Part shown: one piece after another, positions 1 to 9,517 of the stretch
Layout: each line of letters opens with the position of its first letter
How positions within the stretch are numbered: position 1 is the stretch's first letter
NCBI GenBank assembly: GCA_937135955.1
Contig: CAKZOB010000068.1
Span: forward strand, 1 to 56,513
Length of the DNA: 56,513 nt
Origin: an uncultured Anaerolineales bacterium
GTDB taxonomy: Bacteria > Chloroflexota > Anaerolineae > Aggregatilineales > Aggregatilineaceae
Reading direction: 5' to 3'
The notes under the pieces: generated by a model
Told to the model about the DNA's origin: nothing
Database searches by the model: none
The model's input: only the letters and a program-made list of their open reading frames with translations
Made by a program: the position numbers and the translations under genes

Positions 1-987
1 GAGGCCGCTGCCGCATTGGCGGGTGCGCTGGGCGATGCCGGAAACGTGACACTGGTAGTCAGCGCCTACGACTATGTGGACGCTGCCGAGGTTGATCCGC
101 TGATCCTCGCCCTGGTACCGCAGTTGCCGGAAGGCGTGCGTCTGATTCTGAGCACCCGTCAACTGCCTATCGCGCTGCTCAAAGCACCCGCGCTGCATTC
201 GCGCATCGCGCTGGTGCCCGTCAATCCCCACAAGATGATCCTGGACTACGCGCAGCCTACCGACAAGAAAATCCTGGAAGTGCGCGCCCTGGGGCCAGGT
301 CGGGTGTTGATTGACGGACGCCTCATTGATCACTGGGATGGTGTCTTGCCGCGCACGTTGTTCTTCTATTTCGTAGATCGCGGCATGACCACCCGCGACG
401 AGATCTTCCACACCTTCTGGCCAGCGCTCAGCACCCGCGAGGCGACCAACGTCTTTCACGTCACCAAGCGCAAGATCAGCGAGATTCTGGGCACCGACCT
501 GACTGTCTATTGGTCTGGCTTCTACCGCATCTCTCCGGAACTTGAGTTGCACTACGACGTGGTCAAATTTGCCGAAGCCGTGCAGAATGCCGCTGTCGCC
601 GAGGACGACGAAGCGCTACAGTTGCTGCACAATGCCATTGACCTGTATCGCGGCCCGTTCCTGAGCACCATTGAACAGCCCTGGATCGAACAGCGACGTG
701 CTGAGCTGGCTTCCAACTACGCCGAAGCGTTGGCGGTGCTGGCGCGGCTCTATGCCAACCGGCAAAGTCCGCAAGAGGCCCTGGGCTATTTCCTGCGCGC
801 CGCTGCCACCAACCCACAGCGCGAAGACCTGGTGCGTCACATCATGGAGCTATATTACGGGATGGGCCGGCCAGCAGACGCGCTGCAAGCCTACGAGCGA
901 CTCAAAAAAGAATTGCAGCAGACGCTGGGAGTTTCACCCGGCCCCCAAACCGAGAAGCTGGCCGAGACTATTCGCGCCAGCCTGTGA
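1..987 (+). CDS. BTAD-domain transcriptional regulator, C-terminal part (5' truncated)
   Basis: The reading frame is open from the first base, so the gene starts outside the window. The first ~60 residues (LVVSAYDYVDAAE, then a segment ending RLILSTRQLP) resemble the end of a MalT/STAND-type P-loop ATPase, where a hydrophobic strand with Asp is followed by LxxTR. Next comes a winged-helix-like segment (about residues 110-175, with the TTRDEIFHTFWP type of motif) and a C-terminal bacterial transcriptional activator domain of TPR-like helices (about 180-318, containing YRGPFL and ALQAYERLKKEL). Such proteins are large signal-transducing ATPase activators; the target here is unknown. It converges on gyrA with a 35-base gap. 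The family assignment is firm, while the ATPase part is inferred from a fragment. Confidence 0.8.
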   Translation, partial: EAAAALAGALGDAGNVTLVVSAYDYVDAAEVDPLILALVPQLPEGVRLILSTRQLPIALLKAPALHSRIALVPVNPHKMILDYAQPTDKKILEVRALGPGRVLIDGRLIDHWDGVLPRTLFFYFVDRGMTTRDEIFHTFWPALSTREATNVFHVTKRKISEILGTDLTVYWSGFYRISPELELHYDVVKFAEAVQNAAVAEDDEALQLLHNAIDLYRGPFLSTIEQPWIEQRRAELASNYAEALAVLARLYANRQSPQEALGYFLRAAATNPQREDLVRHIMELYYGMGRPADALQAYERLKKELQQTLGVSPGPQTEKLAETIRASL

Positions 988-1022
988 CAGGGGGAGCGCC
1001 AGCAGCGCCCCGCCGTCCGTCA

Positions 1023-3512
1023 CTATGGGCTATCAGTGTTATTAGCGACCGTCGTCGTCTCCGTTGGGAGAGCAGAAAGCGCAATGCGTGGCTCCAGGCG
1101 CACCACAGCGCTTACCACCTCGTTGGCCCGCGACATCGAGATGATGTAGTCGCCTTTGGTGCTGCGCCCTGCCTGCGGAGCCAGGCCCAGGCGCATAGAC
1201 TTAGCCCGACCCCGGTTGGTCACCACCACAATCGTGTCATCAGGACGCCCCACTGTCGCCGCAGCCAGCCCCTGCGCATCCTTGGGCAGTTTCATAGTGA
1301 TCACGCCCTGTCCGCCGCGTCCCTGCACTGGGTATTCGACAACCGGCGTGCTCTTGGCCACACCCGTGTCGGTGCACACCCACACGTTCGCCCGTTCGTC
1401 GGCCACGCCGACACCAACCACCCGATCGCGCTGACCAAGCAGCTTGACCGCTCGCATCCCTCCTGCGCCCAGACCAGTAGGACGCACCTGCTCAACCCCG
1501 AAGCGGATCGCCTGCCCCTGGGCAGTGACCAGCACAACCTGATCGCTCTCTGTCACATACCCCACCCAGACCAACCGATCGGTAGTTTCCACATCCATGA
1601 ACTTAAACGGTTTGGCCATCAGCCCTGGCAGGTCTTCCAGGCGCAGACGTTTGATCTCGCCCAACGTAGTGACAGCTACCAGATACCCCTCCTCCAGGCC
1701 CGGCGGCAGAGACAAGGCACAACTGAGCACGTCCGCCTCGCCCAACGCGCACAGACTGGTATAGGCAGCGCCCTGCTGCGGATCATCGCTCTGCGGCAGC
1801 AGTTTGACCGGCACGGTCGCACACATGCCCTCGGCGGTGAAGAGATAAAGCGTGTGCGTTGTGTTGCTCGCCAACATCGCCAATGGCGCATCTTTGGTCT
1901 CAGCCGTAATGCGCGGCGCAGCGTCAGCGAAGGTCCTGCTGAGCAGACCGCCGGTAGTCAGCGTGACCCACGTATCTTCGTTCGGCCCCAGAAAATCCGC
2001 TGCTTTCACATCGCCCGCTGCGCCAGTGTGAATCACCGTGCGACGCGGATCGGCATAACGATCGCGTATCACCCCTAGTTCGCGCGCCACTTCCATGCGC
2101 ATCATCTTGGGGCTGCTCAGCAGCGCTTCCAGCATCTTGATCAACTGAAGCTTCTCTTTGTATTCCTCTTCGAGCTTGCGCCGCTCCAGGGCCGCCAATC
2201 GCCGCAACTGCATCTGCAGGATCGCCGTTGCCTGTGCGTCGCTGAGATGGAACCGCTTGCACAGGTTGGCATGGGCCGTCTCCACCGTCCGCGACCGCCG
2301 GATTGTATCAATCACCTCGTCCAGGTGATCGAGCGCTGTCAGCAGCCCTTCCAGGATATGCGCCCGTTCGCGCGCCTGCGCCAGGTCGAATTCGCTGCGC
2401 CGCCGCACGACTTCCAGGCGGTGTTCCAGATAGACCCGTAATGCCTGCTTCAGGCTCAAGCGACGCGGTTCGCCATCTACCAGCGCCAGAATGATGATGC
2501 TGAACGTGCTTTCCAGCGGTGTGTACTTGAACAGGTCGGCAATCACTTCCAGCGGGTCAGCGGTGCGCATCACGTCAATCACGATGCGCAGGCCGTTGCG
2601 ATCGCTCTCATCACGCAGATCGGCGATGCCTTCGATCCGGCCCTCGCGCACCAGTTCAGCGATGCGCTCGATCAGGCTGGTCTTGTTGGTCTGGAAAGGA
2701 ATCTCGCTGACGATGATCCGGCTGCGCCCGCGCCCCAGTTCTTCAACATGCAGCTTGGCCCGAATCTTGATCTTGCCACGTCCAGTAGCATAGGCCGCGC
2801 GAAGCTGATCTTCCTCAGAGCCATTGTCGTAGGTATAAACCACGCCGCCTGTCGGAAAATCTGGCCCTTTGATGAACTGCATCAGCTCCGGCACGCCGAT
2901 CTGATCCATGTTCTCCCAGTTTTCGAGCAGGTAGATCAGCGCATTGCACACCTCGCCCAGGTTGTGCGGCGGGATGCTGGTAGACATTCCGACAGCAATC
3001 CCCGACGCGCCGTTGACCAGCAGGTTGGGAATGCTCGCCGGCAAGACTGACGGCTCGCGCAACGTCCCGTCGAAGTTGTCCGCAAAGTCAACCGTGTTGC
3101 GCTCAATATCTACCAACAACTCCTGACCCAGCGCAGTGATCCGCGCCTCTGTGTAACGCATGGCCGCCGGAGCATCACCGTCAATGCTGCCGAAGTTGCC
3201 CTGTCCGTCCACCAGCGTATAGCGCATGGCGAAGTCCTGGGCCATGCGCGTCATCGCCTCGTAGACAGCCATGTCGCCGTGCGGATGATATTTCCCCAGC
3301 ACCTCGCCCACAATGCGAGCGCTCTTCTTGTACGGCGCGTCAGGGCGCAGTCCCATATCGTACATGGCGTACAGAATGCGGCGTTGCACCGGTTTGAGTC
3401 CGTCCCGCGCATCGGGGAGCGCCCGCGCCACGATCACGCTCATGGCGTAGTCCAGATAGGACTCTTGCAACTCCCGGTTGATGTCGCGTTGCCGAATCAT
3501 GCCAATTTCCAT
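1023..3512 (-). CDS. gyrA: DNA gyrase subunit A
   Basis: 829 residues, normal for GyrA, which cuts and religates DNA in the A2B2 gyrase that introduces negative supercoils. The breakage-reunion domain fills the N-terminal ~500 residues; the catalytic tyrosine is Tyr120 in [10 protein letters not shown]. The C-terminal DNA-wrapping beta-pinwheel contains a GyrA box, read here as QGRGGQG (canonical QRRGGKG), which favours gyrase over topoisomerase IV. The quinolone region reads [10 protein letters not shown], so the positions of E. coli Ser83 and Asp87 are Met81 and Glu85. The start is ATG at 3512 ([10 protein letters not shown]); an in-frame Met5 is the alternative. gyrB is not adjacent. A TATAAT promoter and a LexA-like palindrome lie about 100 bases upstream. 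Confidence 0.96.
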   Translation of the reverse strand: MEIGMIRQRDINRELQESYLDYAMSVIVARALPDARDGLKPVQRRILYAMYDMGLRPDAPYKKSARIVGEVLGKYHPHGDMAVYEAMTRMAQDFAMRYTLVDGQGNFGSIDGDAPAAMRYTEARITALGQELLVDIERNTVDFADNFDGTLREPSVLPASIPNLLVNGASGIAVGMSTSIPPHNLGEVCNALIYLLENWENMDQIGVPELMQFIKGPDFPTGGVVYTYDNGSEEDQLRAAYATGRGKIKIRAKLHVEELGRGRSRIIVSEIPFQTNKTSLIERIAELVREGRIEGIADLRDESDRNGLRIVIDVMRTADPLEVIADLFKYTPLESTFSIIILALVDGEPRRLSLKQALRVYLEHRLEVVRRRSEFDLAQARERAHILEGLLTALDHLDEVIDTIRRSRTVETAHANLCKRFHLSDAQATAILQMQLRRLAALERRKLEEEYKEKLQLIKMLEALLSSPKMMRMEVARELGVIRDRYADPRRTVIHTGAAGDVKAADFLGPNEDTWVTLTTGGLLSRTFADAAPRITAETKDAPLAMLASNTTHTLYLFTAEGMCATVPVKLLPQSDDPQQGAAYTSLCALGEADVLSCALSLPPGLEEGYLVAVTTLGEIKRLRLEDLPGLMAKPFKFMDVETTDRLVWVGYVTESDQVVLVTAQGQAIRFGVEQVRPTGLGAGGMRAVKLLGQRDRVVGVGVADERANVWVCTDTGVAKSTPVVEYPVQGRGGQGVITMKLPKDAQGLAAATVGRPDDTIVVVTNRGRAKSMRLGLAPQAGRSTKGDYIISMSRANEVVSAVVRLEPRIALSALPTETTTVANNTDSP

Positions 3513-3605
3513 GGCCGTCTCCTGTGCCGGAATACCTGCGCGGCTGTCAAACGCCGTGTAGTTTAAGAAATCGCCGTCCGTCTGTCAATTCATACTCGCT
3601 GGGCC

Positions 3606-3627
3606 AATCAGAACATGCGTTCTGATT
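3606..3627. promoter_or_regulatory. LexA/SOS-box-like palindrome in the gyrA promoter
   Basis: A perfect inverted repeat with 9-base arms (AATCAGAAC and GTTCTGATT) separated by ATGC. The core GAACATGCGTTC fits the GAAC-N4-GTTC pattern of the LexA (DinR) box of Bacillus and other Gram-positive bacteria. It begins three bases downstream of the minus-strand TATAAT box and so covers the predicted gyrA transcription start, a typical repressor position. That LexA binds here is inference. Confidence 0.55.
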
Positions 3628-3630
3628 ATC

Positions 3631-3659
3631 ATTATAGGGCACTTTTCCCAGCGTTGCCA
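3631..3659 (-). promoter_or_regulatory. gyrA promoter
   Basis: On the minus strand TGGCAA (3659-3654), 17 bases, then a perfect TATAAT (3636-3631). The predicted start near 3624 gives gyrA a leader of about 110 bases. The -35 box is weak and the -10 box is ideal. Confidence 0.6.
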
Positions 3660-3771
3660 GCCCCTATTCTGTTCCTGTACCTCCAGGCGATTCTGCACAG
3701 ATAGAGAATTTCCCCCTCTTCGGCAAAACGAGGTATTGTCACCCACACTGCCGTATAGGGAGTCATTTACC

Positions 3772-4278
3772 ATGCCAGACTTCGCGCATGGACTGCGCAT
3801 TAGTTGCGGAGACAGGCTGATTGATGTGATCCACATCTGGAGTTACCGCCTCAGCCTGGAAGAAGACCCCGATCTGCTCATCGCCTGCCTGGAAGACATA
3901 TTGCCGGAGCTGTTGCGCCTCCTGCAAGACGATCAGACCGACATCGGCCTGCGCGGTGTGATAGCCGAAGCACTCGCCGTTTTCAGCGTCACCATAGAGG
4001 CCCGATCCGCAGCACTGAGACGCGCCCAAGACAGCCGTCTGGCCCGCCTGACCGAACTGCGCACGATCATCATCGACGGCCTTCAACAGTGCTTGGACTA
4101 CAAGACCGCTGTATCTGGCCTAGTGGCAATTGCTAAAGCCCTGTCTGCCCTGACCATGACTCCTGATGTGCAGACGCTGGCCCAGCGAGTTCGCGCCATC
4201 CCTTCTCCAGCCGTGCACAGAAACCTGCCGCCTCACCTGCGCTCACAGCCTGGTACTCACAAAGCAGCAGAGCCATAG
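3772..4278 (+). CDS. Hypothetical helical protein
   Basis: 168 residues from ATG at 3772, which sits behind AGGGAG with a good spacing; a TTG 36 bases upstream is open but has no ribosome site. The protein looks soluble and mostly alpha-helical, with leucine-rich amphipathic stretches reminiscent of HEAT/ARM-type repeats, for example EDILPELLRLLQDD and LDYKTAVSGLVAIAKALSAL. There is no signal peptide, metal site or recognisable catalytic motif. It is transcribed divergently from gyrA and lies 55 bases before the lipoprotein glycosidase gene. I do not recognise the family. Confidence 0.65.
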   Translation: MPDFAHGLRISCGDRLIDVIHIWSYRLSLEEDPDLLIACLEDILPELLRLLQDDQTDIGLRGVIAEALAVFSVTIEARSAALRRAQDSRLARLTELRTIIIDGLQQCLDYKTAVSGLVAIAKALSALTMTPDVQTLAQRVRAIPSPAVHRNLPPHLRSQPGTHKAAEP

Positions 4279-4333
4279 GCGCATTTCCTCGGGTGCGTGA
4301 CGCCTGCACCGCTCTTGTGCTAGACTTTCTGAC

Positions 4334-5860
4334 ATGAACAAACACCATTCCCTGGCCATCTTACTATCGCTTGTATTGCTGGGGCTGGCCGGATTGACTG
4401 CCTGCGGCGAAGAAAAACCGGTGCCTGTCTATGTCACCCCGACTCCGCAGCCGTCGCCCACCGATACCGTCATCCCGCCGACTGCGCCGCCAGATACGCC
4501 GGCCCCCAGCGCCACGCCTGTTGCAATCGCTGCTGGGCCAACAGCCACCTCCACGCTGCCTGGCCCGCCGCTGCCTTTTGGCCCCATCGTAGCACCCACC
4601 ACGCCAGCCTCGCCGCCCCCCACCAGCACGCCCCCCGGCCCCACTCCGGTCGTTCCCTTCGGCCCGATCGTCGGCCCAGGGCATACGCTGGTGCCCACCG
4701 AGACCGCTTTGCCGCCCACACTCGGCCCAGTCCTCATCCCGACATCAATCGCCAGTCCGCCCGGCGTTGCTCTGCGCCGCGATCTGCTAGGGGTGCAGAT
4801 ACACCCTCACATTGACAGCCGCGAGTTCGATCGCGTGCTGGCCTATGCTCAGGGCCTGGGTGTGTCCTGGATTAAGGTTCAGTTCAACTGGTCCGTCCTG
4901 GAGTCCGCACCCGGTCAGTTCACCGAGTTATTCTTCATGCTGCGGCAGTATGTTCAGCAGGCGCACAATCGGGGCTTCCGTGTGTTGGTCAGCGTCGCCA
5001 AAGCGCCGGGTTGGTCGCGCACGCCCGACCCCGACGGTGTGCTGCGCGAGGACGGCCCGCCCAACGACCCGCAGATGCTGGCCAGTTTCCTCACCAATGC
5101 CCTCAACACTATTGGGCGCGATGCCACCGGCGCTCCGTACGTGAGCGCGGTTGAGGTGTGGAACGAGCCGAACCTGCAGCGCGAATGGTACGGGCAGCCG
5201 CTCACCGGCGAAAGCTATATGCGCTATTTCCGCCCCGCCTACACAGCGATCCGGCAATTCTCCCCGCAGACCGTGATCATCACCGCTGGGCCGGCCCCTA
5301 CCGGCGATTCGCACTGGTCAACCAACGACCGCACCTGGCTGCAGCAGCTCTACAACGTGGGCCTGGCGCAGTACGGGGCCGATGTGGCCGTCGGCATTCA
5401 CCCCTACGGCTGGGCCAACCCGCCAGACGCCCGTTGTTGTCACAACCCCAGCCGCGGCTGGGACGATCAGCCGCAGTTCTTCTTTCTCGATACCATCGAG
5501 CAATACCGCCAGATCATGATCGCCAACGGGCACAGCGCCGCGCAACTGTGGCCGACCGAATTCGGCTGGGCCACCTTCGATGGGATGCGCACGAGCGCCG
5601 GTGTCCGTCCCGCCGACCCGCCCGACACGCCCTATTTTGGCTTCATCACGCAGTGGCAGCAGGCCGACTACACGCTGCGCGCCTTGTACCTGGCGCAGGA
5701 ACGCGATTATCTGGGGCCAATGTTCCTGTGGAATCTCAACTTTGCCACCATCCCCGGCGCGGTAGACTACAGCGATCCCCAGACCGCTTACGGCATTCTG
5801 GATAGCACCTGGCAGCCGCGCCCCGTCTACAACCTGATCCAGCAGGCCCCCAAACAGTGA
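4334..5860 (+). CDS. Lipoprotein with clan-A (GH39/GH5-like) glycoside hydrolase domain
   Basis: 508 residues. The N-terminus is a lipoprotein signal with lipobox LTAC, lipid-modified at Cys24. Residues ~30-145 are a Pro/Thr/Ser-rich linker with repeated PFGPIV segments, typical of surface-tethered enzymes. Residues ~150-505 form a (beta/alpha)8 glycosidase-like domain: the acid/base glutamate is in VEVWNEPN (Glu278) and the probable nucleophile in LWPTEFGW (Glu409), the layout of clan GH-A. It would hydrolyse a polysaccharide or glycoside outside the cell; the substrate cannot be read from the sequence. No good ribosome site precedes ATG 4334. A strong hairpin terminator follows 10 bases after the stop. 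Confidence 0.82.
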   Translation: MNKHHSLAILLSLVLLGLAGLTACGEEKPVPVYVTPTPQPSPTDTVIPPTAPPDTPAPSATPVAIAAGPTATSTLPGPPLPFGPIVAPTTPASPPPTSTPPGPTPVVPFGPIVGPGHTLVPTETALPPTLGPVLIPTSIASPPGVALRRDLLGVQIHPHIDSREFDRVLAYAQGLGVSWIKVQFNWSVLESAPGQFTELFFMLRQYVQQAHNRGFRVLVSVAKAPGWSRTPDPDGVLREDGPPNDPQMLASFLTNALNTIGRDATGAPYVSAVEVWNEPNLQREWYGQPLTGESYMRYFRPAYTAIRQFSPQTVIITAGPAPTGDSHWSTNDRTWLQQLYNVGLAQYGADVAVGIHPYGWANPPDARCCHNPSRGWDDQPQFFFLDTIEQYRQIMIANGHSAAQLWPTEFGWATFDGMRTSAGVRPADPPDTPYFGFITQWQQADYTLRALYLAQERDYLGPMFLWNLNFATIPGAVDYSDPQTAYGILDSTWQPRPVYNLIQQAPKQ

Positions 5861-5870
5861 CCGTGCCAAG

Positions 5871-5910
5871 AAAAAGCACCCGCTGCCCCAACCGACAGCG
5901 GGTGCTTTTT
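5871..5910. terminator. Bidirectional intrinsic terminator
   Basis: A perfect 15-base inverted repeat (AAAAAGCACCCGCTG / CAGCGGGTGCTTTTT) around a 10-base loop. It has A runs on one side and T runs on the other, so it can stop transcription of both convergent neighbours, ending at 5860 and 5928. Confidence 0.93.
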
Positions 5911-5927
5911 ACTCCGCTCAGGATATC

Positions 5928-8027
5928 TCAGTCCTGCACCAGGGTCAGGCTGAACGTACCCTGCGTGCCGCCGAAGTTCAGCCCGTAGTGAGTGGCGATG
6001 ATGTAATACGTGCCCGACGACGCCAGCGTCGCTTCCTCGATCACCGAATTGGGGTTTTCCCCAGGGATTACGTCATCGTTGTAGTTTACCTGGATTCCCT
6101 CCGGCGAGATCAGGAAGAGCGCCGGGTCGAGGGTGCCGCCAGTCGCCTCCATGCCGATGGTGACGATGTCTCCCTGCTGCCCTTCGAAGGAATACACAAC
6201 GAAGCGGCGCTGATCGGTAATGCTGCCCGACACCGTCTGCCCATAGCTAATCGGGATGGCGCTGCCCAGGGCCGTCTGGTAATTGAGCGTGCTCGCATTC
6301 GTCATCGAGAAGAAACCGCCCGGCCCGGCGATGGCCGTACCATCCGGCGCGACCGTGAAGGTGATCATATAGCGTGCGTCTGGGCTGATCGGCTGTGAGG
6401 TGTTGATCACTGACTGCCCCTGCACGTTCACCGATAGCCCAAAGTTGACCGGCGTGTTGTCGTTACAGGTGTTCTGATACCACACCTCGACTTCGTACAC
6501 GCCCGGCAACAGGCGGTTGAGCGGCCAGTAAATGTACGATACGGGCGAAGTCGTCGTGTCCACACAACCCACGTTGCCATCCGCCGCCAAGACACCCCCA
6601 CTGGTGATCACCGGCACGTCATCGTACACCGAATCCCCGTTGGGATCGCGCACCAGCAGTTGCAGGTCAGCGTTGGTCGTCCATTCCAGCTTGATTTCGA
6701 TGGAACCCTGCGGCAGAGCCACCCCCGCTGCAGCCTCTGGAGTGGCGGTGGTGGGGGTCGGCGTGCCCGCTGCCGTCTCAGTAGCCGTCAGCGTCAACGT
6801 ATACTCCCCTTCCGTGCCGCCGATGGTTAACGCATAGCGCGTCGCCAGGATGGTGTACGTGCCGTCCACGACCAGATTGCGGCTAATACGCGAGTCCGTC
6901 GTGTCCGCAGCGTCATCGTTGCTGGCCAGAGGCGTCCTATCCGGGCCGAGCAAAACCAGATAGGTGTCCAGGCTGCCAGATTGCGCGCGCATATCAATAT
7001 CCACTGTGGTGCCCGCCGTGCCCTCGAAGGAGTAGGCCTGGGCTGGGCTGCTGTTGGTGATCACACCGGACACGGTGCTGCCTACCGCAATGGGATCGGC
7101 GGTGTTGATTTGATTGGCGAAGACTGCCAGATCAAGGCCAGCGTTGACGCCACCATTGACCAGCGTCCATTCGGCGTTGACATCCAGTTCCAGACGGGCC
7201 AGATACTCCTGGCCAGGGTTGAGCGTCCCGCTAAGGCTCTTGGGATCATCTCCGTTCACAGACGCGGAGAGGGTGAACTGCTGCGACCCAATCGTGCCAC
7301 AGGCGTTCGTGTAATAGATGATGACCTCGTAGCTGCCCGCGGGCACCGTACCGGCAGGCCAGGCAATGGTTTCTGTGGGAGTATTGGCCGTTGCCGCGTC
7401 GCAGTTGGCGTTCACGTCCGCATCGAGCACACCGCCGCTGGGCGCGCCGGGGCTGAAGCGCTGCACCGTCCCGCCCACCGGGTCACGGACTTCGAGATTG
7501 AGGTCAACCGCGGCATTCCAGCTCAGCTCAAAGACAATGCCACCGCTGCCCAGCGTCACCGTCTGTCCGCCCACCTGCTGAATGCCGCTCAGTTGCAGAG
7601 TGAACGAGCCGCTGGCGGTGCCCTCTGCCCCACTGCCGCGCATCACCCAGATATAGAACGTGCCTGAACTGGGCAGTGCAATATCGGCCAGGGCAGCCGT
7701 CGTGGCCGACTCCAGATCGAGGTCTTGGGCAATGACCGAGCCACGCTCGTCCGTGATCAACACCACCGGAGCCAGGTCGGCCACTTCCGTCGTCACGTCT
7801 ACCGTGATGGTGTCCCCCGCGCTGCCCTCCAGGCTGTACACCTGCACGAACCGGTCAGCGCTCAGCGTGCCCGTCACAATGTCGCCCACCGTGATCGGGC
7901 GTCCTGCGTTGCCCTGCGCTGCTGCGGGCACCACCACCGCCAGGGCCAGCGCCAGCACCAGCACGCCCCAGGCTACAAGGCTGGCTCCGCGACTCCACAC
8001 GCAAAAAGAGGGTTTTCCGTCCATCAT
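5928..8027 (-). CDS. Secreted protein with alternating PPC and YfaP/DUF2135-like domains
   Basis: About 699 residues from ATG 8027. This start has GAGGAG 11 bases upstream; the GTG/ATG pair at 8039-8036 sits too close to that site. A signal peptide (hydrophobic VLVLALALAVVVPAAAQ) is followed by five domains in alternation. Pre-peptidase C-terminal (PPC) beta domains carry YSLEGSAGD, YSFEGTAGT and YSFEGQQGD motifs; between them lie two related beta domains with DLNLEVRDP / DLQLLVRDP and GGVLDADVNANC / GGVLAADGNVGC, resembling YfaP/DUF2135. No peptidase domain is present, so it is probably a surface binding or scaffold protein. A Pro/Thr linker separates the two halves. It shares a bidirectional terminator with the glycosidase. 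Confidence 0.8.
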   Translation of the reverse strand: MMDGKPSFCVWSRGASLVAWGVLVLALALAVVVPAAAQGNAGRPITVGDIVTGTLSADRFVQVYSLEGSAGDTITVDVTTEVADLAPVVLITDERGSVIAQDLDLESATTAALADIALPSSGTFYIWVMRGSGAEGTASGSFTLQLSGIQQVGGQTVTLGSGGIVFELSWNAAVDLNLEVRDPVGGTVQRFSPGAPSGGVLDADVNANCDAATANTPTETIAWPAGTVPAGSYEVIIYYTNACGTIGSQQFTLSASVNGDDPKSLSGTLNPGQEYLARLELDVNAEWTLVNGGVNAGLDLAVFANQINTADPIAVGSTVSGVITNSSPAQAYSFEGTAGTTVDIDMRAQSGSLDTYLVLLGPDRTPLASNDDAADTTDSRISRNLVVDGTYTILATRYALTIGGTEGEYTLTLTATETAAGTPTPTTATPEAAAGVALPQGSIEIKLEWTTNADLQLLVRDPNGDSVYDDVPVITSGGVLAADGNVGCVDTTTSPVSYIYWPLNRLLPGVYEVEVWYQNTCNDNTPVNFGLSVNVQGQSVINTSQPISPDARYMITFTVAPDGTAIAGPGGFFSMTNASTLNYQTALGSAIPISYGQTVSGSITDQRRFVVYSFEGQQGDIVTIGMEATGGTLDPALFLISPEGIQVNYNDDVIPGENPNSVIEEATLASSGTYYIIATHYGLNFGGTQGTFSLTLVQD

Positions 8028-8196
8028 AGTCAACATCACTCCTCAATGACGGGCGACAGCAGAGCACTGCCGCTCACATGCCCTTCCAGTGTAGCCAATC
8101 GGCCCGGCAAAGGCAAAGGTTTGTCGCCCTGATTGTCCGCCTCATTGCCCAGTCGTAGGGAAGACGCCCAGAAAAGCCAAAGGGACGCAGAACAGA

Positions 8197-9462
8197 TCAG
8201 CCCGGCCTGACCGGCTGTGGCGTTGCCGCCTGCTCGTACCCCAACACGACAAAGTTGGTAGTGCCCGCTTTCACCGTGATAGTGCGCATCACACGCCGCC
8301 CGTCCACCATCACGCTGATCTCATATTCACCTTCGGGCACGTCGCCAAAGACGAAGTTCTCCTGCCAGCCAGGATCGGGTATCACGTGCCAGTCGCGCCG
8401 CTGACCGGGCTGTTTGGGCTGAATATAGGTCGTGGTCGTCTGCACCACCCGCCCGCGGCGGCTCAGCGTGACCGTGATGTCCTCGACCATCCGCCCATCG
8501 GAACCAGTCACCCGCCCGGCCACCACCCCATGCCCCAAATAGGGAGCAATCCACAACAGAGGGTTGTACACCGAGAAATACTTGTTCTCTCCCAGGCGGA
8601 CTTCCATGTGCACATGTGGCCCGCTGACATCGCCTGTGCCGCCAATCAGACCAATAATATCACCCGCTTCTACATGTTGCCTCTCTTCGACCAGAACGGC
8701 GGCCATGTGTGCGTAGAGCGTGAAAATCTTCTGTCCGCGGAAACCGAAGTCGTGCTCGATGACCACCACATTGCCGTAGGCCGGGTACACGTCAATATCG
8801 CGTGTCTCCAACAATTCGCCACCGTTGCCCGCAAAGACCACCGTTCCCGCCCCGCCAGCCCGAATTGGTTCGCCCACCGGGTTCGGGATGTCTATGCCGT
8901 GATGCACACGCCACTGATTCTGTGGCCCGTCCGAGCCGAAGGTGTAATAGAACAGGCTGGCACTGTTGGCGCTGGCGTCCACCGGGCGCATCAACCAGAA
9001 ATGATCGTTGGCGTGCGGGCTGAGCGGCACCTGTTCCGGCGGCGGCGCGAAACCCAATTCTTCGGGCGTCTCTGGCAACAGGACTCCGGTCGGGCTGGGG
9101 ACAGGCGTCGGCCCGTCAACTTCCAGCGGCGGTTCGGTCGGGCGCGGTGTGACCGTTGGCCAGGGCGTCCCTTTGATCTCCACCGGCTGGAAAATGACCG
9201 CCTCCGTGACCGTAGGAGGCAACGTCGGCGGCACATAGGGTGACATGGCCAGGTCAGGCGTGGTGAACGGCGTGGCCGCAACCGCCAGTTGCGTCTCCAG
9301 CGCCACCTGCCAGTCGGCGGGTGGAGCATCGGCGGGAGTCACCGTCGCTGCTGGCACCGCCACCAGCACCGCCGGCTGACTGTTCTGCCATAGATACAGC
9401 CCCACCAGGCCAGCCAGCACCAGCACGATCAGCAATCCTTGCAGATGGCGGGTGTGTTCCAT
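8197..9462 (-). CDS. M23-family metallopeptidase, membrane-anchored
   Basis: 421 residues. A single N-terminal membrane helix (LLIVLVLAGLVGLYLW) is followed by a long Pro/Thr-rich extracytoplasmic spacer (about 40-150). Next comes an M23/LytM-type endopeptidase domain, with zinc ligands visible in HHGIDIP (HxxxD) and GPHVHMEV (HxH). The C-terminal ~100 residues look like a carboxypeptidase-regulatory or Ig-like beta domain (VAGRVTGSDGRMVEDITVTL). M23 enzymes cleave peptidoglycan cross-bridges or regulate amidases. It lies 55 bases downstream of the propeller gene on the same strand and is probably co-transcribed with it. Confidence 0.88.
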   Translation of the reverse strand: MEHTRHLQGLLIVLVLAGLVGLYLWQNSQPAVLVAVPAATVTPADAPPADWQVALETQLAVAATPFTTPDLAMSPYVPPTLPPTVTEAVIFQPVEIKGTPWPTVTPRPTEPPLEVDGPTPVPSPTGVLLPETPEELGFAPPPEQVPLSPHANDHFWLMRPVDASANSASLFYYTFGSDGPQNQWRVHHGIDIPNPVGEPIRAGGAGTVVFAGNGGELLETRDIDVYPAYGNVVVIEHDFGFRGQKIFTLYAHMAAVLVEERQHVEAGDIIGLIGGTGDVSGPHVHMEVRLGENKYFSVYNPLLWIAPYLGHGVVAGRVTGSDGRMVEDITVTLSRRGRVVQTTTTYIQPKQPGQRRDWHVIPDPGWQENFVFGDVPEGEYEISVMVDGRRVMRTITVKAGTTNFVVLGYEQAATPQPVRPG

Positions 9463-9517
9463 CAGGATTTCGCTCCCATAAAGCGACAGCGTCCAGCAGG
9501 TTGTGTATAGGATACGT

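Noticed and set aside
991-1011. Hairpin between the BTAD gene and gyrA as a terminator
   Set aside because: The stem is short with a mismatch, and no T-run follows on either strand.
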